Positions 1-12,660 of a stretch of 64,000 nucleotides of DNA are shown here, piece after piece; the first letter of the stretch is position 1, and the number at the start of each line of letters is the position of its first letter. The translations under genes and the position numbers were made by a program. Source of the DNA: Solenopsis invicta (lineage: Eukaryota; Arthropoda; Insecta; Hymenoptera; Formicidae). The stretch covers positions 16,769,641 to 16,833,640 of the forward strand of contig NC_052670.1 of assembly GCF_016802725.1 (NCBI RefSeq). The letters run 5' to 3'. The notes beneath the pieces were generated by a model. That model was not told the DNA's origin and made no database searches. It was given only the letters and a program-made list of their open reading frames with translations.

Positions 1-2194
1 TGCCACCATAGATACACTGAGAGAGAAGAGTCACCAGAGCATCCCAAGGCACCTTTTCTGGAGGTAGATTTGTCCTGCCCATAGCCGTGGCTTCGATCCA
101 CGTGTCCAAGGTGTCACAAGCGACTCTTAAGTCACTCTCGTTGAATTCGTAGTGCTTGGCCCAGCCCAAAGGCGCATAACGCAGACGTTCCTGCACGATC
201 GCGTGGAACCACGCGAGCAGGAAATACAGACGAGCTCTCTCATTGGGTGCTCGCATCATTCTCGAGGCGGGCACAGTGCTGAACGTACGTAACAAATTTG
301 CTCGTATGCCAGGAGGTGGCTCAAATACGAAGATTCTACCAGCTCTCAGTAGATTCACCGGCACTTTAGGATTAATCTCCATCGTTAGGAACAGTCGGAA
401 GCTAGTGTGTGGCTGAAGACTATGCAGCTTTTTCTCTAACTGTACCAACCACTGCGGAGCAAGGTGTACGTTCTTTAACAGTACCCATCTGCCGGCTTTT
501 ACAGCCATGTTTATAGCCCGGTCTGCCTGATTAAATCCTTCCGCCGATCCGATAGCAATGCTGGCTATTTGCTTGCCCAATTCCGCGGCCAGATCGTCCA
601 CTCTGCCCGAAGCATCGAAGCCCGGCACCGAGCACAATAAAGCTGGCACAGTCGCCTTCAATTGATCTTCTACGACGGATGCGAAATCGAGCTCCGCTTC
701 CGCGGCCGGCATGAAGGACTCGTTGAAAGCGGAGGCTACTACCAGAGACGCAGCTGCGATTACGCGATCCGGTCGGAAAGCTTGTATTATTAGCAACTGG
801 TGCATCGCCGTGCCCGTGGGTGACAGCGGCTTCTCCTCGTCCCAGAGCTTCGGCACGCACGTCTCGGGTGTGGGCGACTGTAGCCATGCGCCGAATTCCG
901 AGCTTTCTTGGATCTTTTCCGCGAGTTTCTTGAAGGCGGGTAATCTTATGCTTAGACGCATCATTGCTTCCTGCTGCTCTGAACTGAGATTAGATACCGG
1001 AGGTGCTCGAATGTTGAGCACGCCTTCCTTACCGCGCAAGAAAAACGTGAATTCGCTATCATAAGTAGACTCCGAAGGTATGCCTTTCAGATGGATGCGA
1101 CAAAGCAGCAAAGCAAACGTCAATCTGTCCGTATGCAACATTCCTCGGGCGACTCGTTCGTAACAGACGGTAAATAAGTCCCGCGTGATTTGCGTAAGTC
1201 GTTGACCGTAATCCGACATACCTGACAATTTCGGGTTTTGCGACAGAACCGACGTGAAGATGTCTAAGAACATCTTCAGCGAGTATTGATACAAGAAATG
1301 TACTTGGTTGAGGCTATCCATTGTGAAATACATGTTTGAACACGCTTGAGACAGAGGCATATATTGTTGCGAAACCGTTTCGATTTCCGCTATGACTTTG
1401 TCTGTCTCTTCCACCTTCTTGCTGATATCGGCAGCCTCCTGTTTTAATGTTTCGAGAGTGGTAATCACAGAATCATCATCGAGAATCTTGCCCTTGGCAT
1501 CGTTAAGCGCCTGCAACAAAGATTTTTCGAGTTGTCGCAGCCTTAGGTGGAACTCTCCTTGAAGCTTTAACAGATCAGATCTCTTCTCATCGATGTCCGG
1601 GCGTTCAGCCTTCAAAACCTGATTCAAACATTGGCTTTGCAGAGAACTTCTGGTAACAGTGAAGTTAACAAACGTTACGCGTGAACAAATGTCCGGTGGA
1701 AATTCCACTGTCGGGTCTCTCGTGGACAAGAAGATGACAAAGGAAGGCGAAAGATCTATATCTTGATCGCCGAGTGTGATCAACACGCGTCCGCCCGTTC
1801 GTCTTAATTCTCGGTTCAACACAGGATTTAATACAGGATCATAATTCTCCACGTCTTGGACCAGAAGAGGATTACCGAATCGTAGAGCGCTTTCAAGATT
1901 TTTCCTAAATGAATCATCTAAGAAGCTGGTCTTTGTGATTTTCCGGTCTTTAAACTCGTTCATAATGAACTCCGTCGCCTGACCGGATGGATCAATGATC
2001 AGTGGATATCTGTTAAAGCGTTTCAACATGATCGCGTTCTCGGTGCACAGATCGTCGGTTGGTAACGCGTTCGCCTGCCACCTCAAACGCTCGTCCGGAT
2101 TGGACAGATATTCCGTTCTTGCAATATCGGGTCTGAATTGCAAGTTTGCGTGATGCAAGTGTTGACACCATGTAGTAAAGAGATTTTGACGATA
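1..2194 (-). CDS. Dhc64C: Dynein heavy chain exon 18 (AAA5-AAA6), runs off the window
   Basis: Begins YRQNLFTTWCQHL after acceptor TTTTAG and is open for 731 codons to base 1. Contains LSNPDERLRW, IIDPSGQATEFIMNE, LITLGDQDIDLSPSFVIFLS, LCSVPGFDASGRVDDL and LFLTMEINPKVPVNLLRAGR. It ends inside VPWDALVTLLSQCIYGG near the start of the C-terminal domain. No stop is seen, so the coding region continues past base 1. Confidence 0.96.
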
Positions 2195-5100
2195 CTAAAA
2201 TAAAATATATACCGTTGTTTATTAACACAATTCAATATAATCGAATACAAGAGAAAAAATACTAAGTGTATTTTCGCTTTTAATATCATTTTGTAGTAAT
2301 TTCTTCAATAATTCTTTTATAGAAAACATAAAAACTATATAGACTTGTAGCTTGATACATTTATTTTTTAACATTTAAATATTCTTTAGAAATTTTTTCA
2401 AACATTGGAAAAGATATTGACAATTATTTGTAAATCTGTACAGGCGTGTAAAAGAAATACCGATTATTAACACAATTTAAAACAGAAATTATTGAAGCAA
2501 AGTTCACAAATATTCTTAATTTATACAAATGTAGTCCGACTTATAACTAGTTAAAAAATTGATACTATAAAAACGATAAAATTAGAACAAGTTGTTTTAA
2601 TTTTATTTTTTTCTGAGATTTTTTCTTATCAGAAAATCAAACAGTTGGAATTTTTATTTAATTTTAAATCATATAAAAAAGAAAAACATTGCAAATATCT
2701 TAAAAATTTTGAATCAATTAGATTAAATCTAGACTAGTTGTGATAATATTTGGAAAAATGTTATTTTTGAAAAGAAATTGCGTTAAAAACTTCGATAAAA
2801 ATTTTTGTAAGTTTTCGCTTTTTAAATTTCTCTCTCTCTTTCTTTCTCTTAATTTAAACTATTAAAAATACTTAAAATGATTTTTTGAAAAGCGAGAATA
2901 CCTTCTTAAGAAAAATAAAACTTACATGTTGATCAAAATAGCCAGCATAAGCCAAGAAAGCGGAAGATAATAGAACGTCGCCTATTATCGTGGACATTTG
3001 ACTTTTAAACGTTTCGCTTGTTGCTTCCCATCTTTCCCTCTCGATGACCAAGGACTTTATTAAAGCGATCGACCTGTCCACCTTAGCTTGAACGTTTTCT
3101 AGATCGGCTTTGATAGCTTGCGCTTGTGAAATAAGCTGAGCATACTCCTCCTTGTACGATGCTATACTTTGTTCTAGTTGAGCGATCAAATTTTTCACCT
3201 CCTCACCCTTTAATTTGTTAGTTTCCGCTTGTCGCTCCAAAGAATGAAGCTCATCGCGTAAGGGTTCAACTCGTTTTAACATATCGGCATATTCAATCTG
3301 AAAATATATTTATTTCTAAGATATAGCTCCTTAGAAGTTATAAATGATATACAGATATAATATACAGTTCCGTAACAGATGAGAGACAATTAAGGTATAA
3401 TTTTAGACGATAAAATAAGATGAAGGCTTCGTTTTCTTTAGTGGTAAATATTCAAATACTCATAATGCTTCAGACGACTTTTTATGTGAATATTTAAATA
3501 TTTACAATTCAAAATCAAAAATATTACAACTTTCAAAGGATTTTAATTATCACGTCTAAATATTTATATGCTTTAGGTACTTTTTATGTGAATATTTAAC
3601 ATTTATAATTAAAAAACGCAACCTTAATTGCAATGAATAAAGCCAAAGAGCGAGCAAGGATTTTAGGTGTTCGTATAAAGCAAAAAATTATAATTTATTA
3701 TATTTTTGAACATATTTTTAAAACGTTTCGATTCTTCGGAGTCTTCTTCGGTGTGTACTTTTAAATGTTTGTGTTCAAAGATATAATAAATTATAATTTT
3801 TTTGCTTTACACGAACACCTAAAATTCTTGCTCGTTCTTTGGCCTTACTCATTTACTTGTTAAATTTTATACGATTTTTTATACGTTAAATTATAAAGTT
3901 TATAACTAACTAACTAAATTAGTATCTTAATCGCAATTTTGTTATTTTTGATTTTCGTCTTCGTGTCTTTTATCATTCTTTAAATTTTCTCCCACCTGTT
4001 GCCGAACATCCTTGTATCCTTTTCAAATTTTAAACGATAAAAATTACCTGTGCTATGGCCCATTTTACCATGGGACCACAAGCCAAGCTGGCGCGATTCA
4101 CTTTCTCGAAATTATAATCGGGATTGCTCAGATAGCGGCTCTTCATTTTTTCTCTCACCTCATCGCTAAATAAAATTATTTATTAATCTTTTCGTTGATT
4201 TTAGAATAAAACAGCTCTTTGACTCTATTTTAATATAACATTTCATATAAAAATATTCTGTATAATATATTTACTTCTTTTGACCATGACAAACAATTAA
4301 TTCAACATAAAACTAAAAATCAATCTTATAATAATTACTAATGAAAAATATACATTTCATATATATTATAAAATTCTGTTAATATGTATATCTATTTTTA
4401 ATAGACAAGATTTAAGTTGTTAATATTAGTGACAAATTAATCGAGCATTGTTAACATGCAATAAAAGGGTAACAGTATACACATAACACGTTTTATTATT
4501 ACTTGTTAATACGCTACTCCTCAAAAGTTTCAGCTTCAAATTTTCTAACATTTCACGACAACTAAGTGTCACAGTAAAAAAATTTTAAAACGGCATTTTA
4601 AAGAGGTAAGATAGAGCTTTGTATCTGTCTTTGAAATTTGTTTTTACAGTATTTTGTTCCAAAATTACACGAATTTAAAAATAAATAATTTTTTAATATT
4701 TTTTTAAACGCTATAATTTAATAAAACATCGAAAAAAATTAACAAAAAAATTATTATTTTTTAAAAAATAGGTTTTCCATATTTTAAAATAATCGTTTTA
4801 AAATATAGAATAACAATTTTAAAAAAAATTGGTGCAATAATTTCTTGCAATGACATTAAACTTCTTGTATAAAAATTTTTGTAAAATATGTTTTAATTTT
4901 GAAATTAAAAAGTTTACGGAAAAAAAATGTAATGTGTTTGAGAATTACATAAATTTTTTTGAAAATGTTTAAAAACTTGTTATATTTTTCGTGAAAGGCG
5001 AGAAAATCGCAAGCATGTCGAAATTTTTGAGAGGTAATGTAAGTATATATTGCATGTTTCAAAGCGGTTTCAATTGTTTATCAAGCAAAGTACATTTGTA

Positions 5101-8100
5101 AGAAATATGATTATGGTTCGTTACATTATATTGATTAAATAGCAATATACAAAAACATCGGTTTACTATAACATTTTAAAAGTTTCATATTTTCAGTATA
5201 CTTTAAATTCAACGAAAACGGAAAAAAATGAGACTAGCAAACACATTCAAAATTCGTGAACTAATACTTTTATATATATAATCGTTTTATGTATAATCAT
5301 CAATACGATCAAATATAATCAACAGGCCAATCAAAATATGCTAGGGCATTTTTTTTATTTAATAAAGAAATTAACTATATGTTATAACATGTTTTTATCG
5401 ATATGTGCACAATATTTACACATTTTATTTATTTTCCATTTTACATTATTTTCTAATTTAGATTTATGAATAATCTTTTTTAACATAATAATAAACAAGA
5501 TATCTAAAATAAATTAAATTTATTAATCGAAATAAAAAAAGTTATCATATTAGAAGTAAATGATAATTTGATAAACGATTTTCAAACGTTATAATACACT
5601 GGTATACATTGAGAAATGCCTAACTTTTTTATAAAAAAAAATTAAGTAAAACATTTATCATTTATTGTGACCAAAATATAAATTATTAAAACGATTACAT
5701 TTTTTTATTTAATATTAAGTATGTATGTATTTAACTTTTTATTTTTTCAATAGACACTATTAATAAATATAAAAATAATACGATGAAAACAATCTTTTAT
5801 TAAGTTTAATCTATAATTTTGTCATTATAAGTAATTTATATGTAATATCTGTAAATTTTTTAAATAAAACGTAATTTGTTTTCGTGAGCATACTTTGCTT
5901 TTTTTAGAATAATTTTCAACTTTATGGAATATTTTTAGCACTTAGAACTAGATTTTTAAAGCATATTTTTGATTACTCTGATGATCATATTATAACTCAA
6001 TGTTAATATACAGTGCGTGATATATCTAAATATATGACAATTGATTCCTCAATATCATTACAAAAAGACAAATGACGAAAGCATGCTTACGTAATGTCCT
6101 CAGTACTAAAATTAGAGACAATGGTATTGATAAAATTGTCCCTCATGATAACCGCACGGATAGATTTCCAGTCGCTGGCGTTTTCGCCAAGCAACAGGCA
6201 GATAGATTCCAATGCGACCTTCACGATCGCCGGCGGATTCGCCATGGAGCGAACTTCGACTAAATGCTGTTTCTTTATAGATTTCACCGCTGTACGAACA
6301 ATCAAAGAGGGTGTTATATAGTACAAGGAAGAAGACATTAAAATTATGGTACGATATTAAAATTACACGAAAAAGAATGCTGGCCTTCCTGTGACCTATA
6401 TAGCGTTAGACTTAGAAGAGGTAAGTAAGTAACATACATTATATACATGTTACGTCTCTTTTTTACATTTGAGGCATACACTTACATAAGAAATGTTTAA
6501 TTTTTAAATATTAAGTTGAGTATGTATTAACACTATGAACTAAAGAGACCCAACATTTATAAACGTCATAGAATAAATTGTTATTTTCCTTTATAAATAT
6601 TATTATAAAATTGTTCAAAAGTGATTTCTTAAAGATTTTTAAGAGATCAAAAATTTCGAATTTTTAATTAAAATTATATAATTTATTAATTCAAAATGAT
6701 TTTAAAAGTCATAAAATTTTTAAATATTTTATAAAGCATATTAAAATTATTTGTATTACATTTACATTTTTTCAAAATATTCTGTATTGTATAACATAAA
6801 AAAAAGTATATAGAGCGAAGCTAAAACAGCATCGATAGTTTTAGTAATAAATGATGTTAAGATTTAAAGTACTAACATTTTTAAAGTTATGAAAGATGCT
6901 TTATCCATTTCTGTCAAAGTAGATTGACTTTACTCTTGTTTAACTTATTTCTTGTTTTCTTCTAATTAGAATTAGAAAAACATAAAAACTTTAATAAATT
7001 AAATAGAAATTAAAGTTAATTTACATTGGTAGAAATGGACATTAGTGTTTTAAATCCAAACACTGTTTAAACTAAAACATTTTTAAGCATTTAAAAAAAT
7101 AGACAAAAATAAAACATTTTAATATCTTTAAAAAATGAAACACTTCTTCTATAAATGTATAAACGATCTAAAAATTTTTTGTTAGCAACATCTTGTACTA
7201 AAATAATTATTGCTGCATGCAATAATTATTCCTTGCAGTTGTATAACGAGAGCAAGTGCGTTAAAAGTCAGAGTTAGCCAGAAAAGTCCAGTGGGTAGAA
7301 AAAACCATAGTAAATTTCAGTTTTCTAAGATTTTAGTCTATCGGACAAACTGGAGTTATAAAAATAACTGTAATAATAAAATACTTTTACAGAACTTTAT
7401 ACAAAAAGATATTTTTACTTTAATTAATAAATCATACTAATTACTCTGTAATGATTTAAAGAAAAGTGAAACCACTAATAAAAAATAAAACTAATAGTAG
7501 TCAATTAATAATAATAAAACTTTGTAATAATAAAATCTTTTTTAATTCTAATTGATTTGTAAAACATTTTTTTTTAAATAAAAATTTTGAATAAGAAGAT
7601 ATTGAAGATATAAATGTTATTATATTTATATTACAGGTGTGAATAAGGTAAGTCGGACCTATTTGCATTTTTTGCTCTCTATAAAGCGTAAAGCCGATCG
7701 TAAAACCGAAGATGCTTAAGATAATTTAATTCCTTTCATTTTTGCTTCAAACCATTTTTATGTATCTCTCACCTGTGTTGAACTATAATGCAAAACATAA
7801 AAACGTTTTTTCTAATGGTTCTATTTTATATGTGTTGATACCTGTTTCGCATTTACTAACATTTCATAACAAAAAACTAATTTGTTTGCTACGTCGATTT
7901 TTTAATCTATTATATTAGAGATGTTATATACACATATATATATTTTAAATAGAGCTTAAATTGGAAAAGCCTCTTTCAATTGAATCTTAATGTTTTCTAT
8001 TTACTTTATTATTAATAAAAAAAGATCAGTTATATGCGGAAAATATCGATTTTTTCCACTGGTTTGGACTTTATAAAAAAAATATGTAAATTTTTGCCAA

Positions 8101-11100
8101 CCCTGGCTAAAACCTGACAGATATGAAAAGGAGATCAAGCTGTTACAAACAGCAGGTCGTGTTTCGTGTTAGAACGCCCTGTAGCGCGAACGTTTAACAT
8201 TCAATAGATCCGTTCAATAATCTCTCTCTTACGAGATGTTCTCCGTGTTGAAATTGACGATAGTGGGAATAAAGCTGTCCTTCATTATAACAGTACGAAT
8301 TTGCTTCCAGTCTATGGCGTTTTCCTCGAGCAACAGACATATAGATTCAAGTGCCAGTTTCACGACGGCGGGCGGATTCGCCATGGATCGGATCTCGACG
8401 AGATGCTGCCGCTTAATTGCCTTTACGGCTACATATGCAAATGTTTTTCAACGAAGGACATCTCGGAATATGAATATAACGAAATTTTGAATCAAAAATA
8501 TTTCGGAAATTAAATTAAACAACAAAAAATACGTAGATAGTATTGTTTTCGTATTTGTTGATTTGTATTATTATCACAGTAAAATTGAATAAAACTTGAT
8601 ATATCGACAATAACTAGGATTACTGCACTAGTCGTTGAATAATCATTAGTAAATGACTGTTTAAGAAAAATAAAATTACAATAATAGGACTTCATAATAA
8701 ATTATGAATAATATATTTTTCAAATCTAATTTTCACAGATTTGATTAAGGTATAATTTTTTTATGTAAAAATTTAATCAAGTTGTTTTTATTTGTTCATT
8801 GACTAATACAGTGATTCTAATTGATATTACCATAAATATAAAAAAATTCAAATTTGTTTCTCAAATAAAATTTTGAAAGATCTTATAATTATTCGATCAG
8901 TCTTAAAAATACTCGTCAACAAGTTTATATGATAATTCAACAAAGAATATCGTTAAAAATACATACCATTTTGAGCATCGATAACGGCTGGTTCTACCAA
9001 GGCAAGATCCGCCATGACATCGTCCCTCTTCTGATTTATAGCCACCGTTTGAATAGCTAATTGTTGTTGAATCTCTTGACTCTGCACCTTCTTTTTCTCC
9101 GCCTCCTGTTGATCCTTGACCATTTGTCTTAATTTTGCATTAGCAGCATCATTTTTAGCTTGCAGTTCCTGTTGGATAATACAGATGTATAAAAAGTTCC
9201 ATAAAAGAAATGTTTAAAAAACATTTTTTTATTTTAAAATTGGCACGTTATCTAATTTGGAGTCTCTAATTTAAAACCTATTTTCCGCGTTTCTGGTTAG
9301 TTGTAAATTTATTAATTTGATAATTGTTAAATTTTTTAATTAACCCGTAATGGTTACCCGAGATCCAAAGGACCCCACGCATCGTTCTTCTAACTTTAAT
9401 GGTATACAGACCATTCAAAATCAAACAACCTTCTACAAAACTAATTTTTATCTGAAAGAATACTCTCTTAAGAATGCACTCCTAAATTTTTGTTGAATTA
9501 TTTCAAAAATTAAAAATTTTATCAATTTTTTTGTAAAAAAAAATCAAATTTTGCAATTTTTTTAATTTAAATTTGTTCATTATGTTAAATTGATCTGAAA
9601 GTATACTATCTTAAGAATACACCCCTAAATTTTTGTTGAATTATTTCAAAAATTGAAAATTTTATCAATTTTTTTGTAAAAAAAAATCAAATTTTGCAAT
9701 TTTTTTAATTTAAATTTGTTCATTATGTTAAATTGATCTGAAAGTATACTATCTTAAGAATACACCCCTAAATTTTTGTTGAATTATTTCAAAAATTGAA
9801 AATTTTATGAATATTTTTGTAAAAAAGTGCAGTTTTTTCTATTTGAATTTTTTTCATTATGTTAAATTCTAATTAAAAAAGAATTATTGGATGATAAAAA
9901 GCAGACCTCAAGGTATGTCCAGTAAAATTTTTACGACGAAATATCAAAAAGCTGTGAAATGGTAACTGATTTTGTGCAGGGGGTTTCAGTGGACCCCATG
10001 TGATCATTATGTTATTATTTGGAAGTGTGATCATTACGGGTTAATATAAATATTTATTAAATTTGTAAAAGAATCGCTGTGAAGAAAGAAGGCACGCTCA
10101 TAATTCTAGTGAAATTCAAAAAATTAAATTTTATTATATTATTTTCATGCAAGAGTCTCAAATATTCGTAAATTTTGTTTAAATACACTAGTGAAAATGT
10201 AGCAAATATGTCACACTAGTGAAAATGTAACAAATATGCTTATTATTGTATTTAAATCATTAGTATAAACAATTCTCTTTTCCTTTTAATTTTTTAAAAT
10301 ATTTATCAATAATATAAAAAAATGCTTTTTAATAACAAATTACCATTTTTATTGCTTAAATTTTGTTCATTATTTACTATTTTAAAAATAGCAGTGCTAA
10401 AAGCTTTTCCGTTAAAAGATATGTATGACTGGAAAGTCACGTAACTCCCTTTCACTTTTTTCCATTTAAAAAAAAATAAAGATTTTTTTTTATAGATGGA
10501 GAAAAGAAGCACTAAACAAAAAACAAAAAAAAATGTTTCTCAAATTAGCGTATGTCTCACCTCAGACTTAACAGCCAAGCTCTTCTGCATTTCCTCCACC
10601 TGCTCAACCGTTTCAGCAATTTTACTCAAACCAACATTTAGATGCAACTGTTGTTCCTCCAGGTCGCTCCTCTTCTCTTGATACAATTTGACGAAGTGAT
10701 TGATAAAATCTAAATAATGGCGCGGTGTGATTGCCATTGTTCTGGCGCCTCTTTTGGCCAGTCGCGTGTTCGCTTTGTGTAAAGTCTGATGAACATAGAC
10801 GCACGCATTTATCACGGCGTCCCTGTGTGTTGGTTGCGGCGGGATCAATGAACAAACACTTGGGAAGAAATCTGGACATTTCCACATGGGTCTTTCTAAG
10901 TCGACGCGATTGGTGAATTCTTTGCCGACCTGGAACAACGCGTTGTCCGACCAGTCACCAAACCAATTCAGCACGCATCTGTTGAACAACGCGGGCGATG
11001 TCGCTGCGCGATCTTTCAGGCCGTCTGTACTGGGATTCATTGTGAACACGACGTGAAGATTCTTCATAACTTGGCCGGTAAACCATTTGTACAATTCCTC

Positions 11101-12613
11101 GTTGGAATCCAGCATTAGACCTTCTCGCTGAGCGCCTTCTTTACATTGTGTCATAAGTGTCGTGTACTCGTCACCTTCAAACAATCCAGGTACCTCACCG
11201 TTGGCGAGCAATGTATTCATACGTTCGAGGAAACCGGAATCCAGCACATTAGACTCGTCGAGAATAAAGGCTATCTTTTCATCTTTGCAGCCGGATCGTC
11301 TCAGTACTTGTCGTAAATCTTCGTCGAAATCTTCACCGGTGTATTTATTGTGAACCTATCGAAAGTATTAATTAATTAGAAAAACAAACTTGAATTTAAA
11401 TATTAAAGGAATATTCTAATCTAGAATATCAAAATAAATGATTTTTTAAAAGACTCTTTTTAATATTTAAAATGTCTCAAAAATAAATTCTTAAGCTTTA
11501 TCGATATTCGTGAAAATGATAAAAATATAAGTATTTTTAAATTATAGTCCAAACCGTTTAAGAATGCATTACACCTATTTTTATATTCATATTACATCAA
11601 TTATTAACACTTATTTTTGTGTTAATATTTATACTTTATATAAACTATATACAAAAGTTGTAATTATAACATTTTATTTTTATTAACAAATAAATTTTTA
11701 ATTTACTTTTTTCTTTCTTCTCTTATTTTTATTATTTTCAAATCTAATATAAAACAATCTGTAATGTAATTTTTTCATCATGTTTTTATTATTTTAAAAA
11801 TAGATGTAATACTTCTCTAATGCTTGCTGTCAATCAAACGCGTTTTTCTCAAAACTATATTTTTCAAGTTGGCTAACGTGATTTTTCAAAAACTGCTAAA
11901 TCTACTCAAAACTTTGCATATATTTATTATTTGAAATCATTTAAAGAGATAGTTTAATCTAGCGTAAAAAATAGCATATTTTATTACACGCACGCATGTA
12001 CACACAAACTTTTGTATATACAGGGTGAGCCTGAATGTTCTGGCCAGACTTTAACATTTCATATGAAGTTTAATTATGAACGAAATTTTCTATAAACATA
12101 GATCGAAAAATATTTCCTTAAAAAGTTAGCGTCCAAAAACCTCTAAATGACAATTATTTTATACAAATATTAGGGAAAGTATGCGTTTTTTTAAACAAAA
12201 AGTACAAAAGTCAAAGAGAATAAAATTATATTTCAAATTGAGATCAAAATGATTATAATACGTCTATAGATTTAGATAAAACTTGTTTCAAATGTACAAA
12301 AAAATTTTTTCCTGTTATTGATGACTTTCATAAGTGTTAAATTTACAAATTTAGTTAAAAAGTCAATTATTTTAAAATCACTATTTAACAATTATCAATA
12401 TTTTTTTATTTAATTTCAGACTATAGCAACACTTATAATAGCTAAAAATTTGAATTTTTTGTCTTGGTTAAGCTGAAAGGCCGCATCCATCATAGATAGA
12501 TATCTTTTCTTATACTTAATTTTGAAATTTACTTAATGTTAAAACTAACAAAAATGTTTAGCCATTCAAAAATATGTAGATATTTATTAAATATGTAAAA
12601 GAAAAGAATATAT

Positions 12614-12660
<47 letters not shown>

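Noticed and set aside
531..1064. Overlapping open frames on both strands of about 117 codons
   Set aside because: They are shadows of dynein exon 18, which is open in another frame with clear family motifs.
8236..8513. Plus-strand frames over alternative exon 15A
   Set aside because: Antisense to the real minus-strand exon; splice sites and homology support only the minus strand.
12019..12480. Sequence starting CAGGGTGAGCCTGAATGTTC preceded by TATA, like a mariner end
   Set aside because: No matching inverted end or transposase trace was found nearby; it may be a decayed fragment but cannot be supported.
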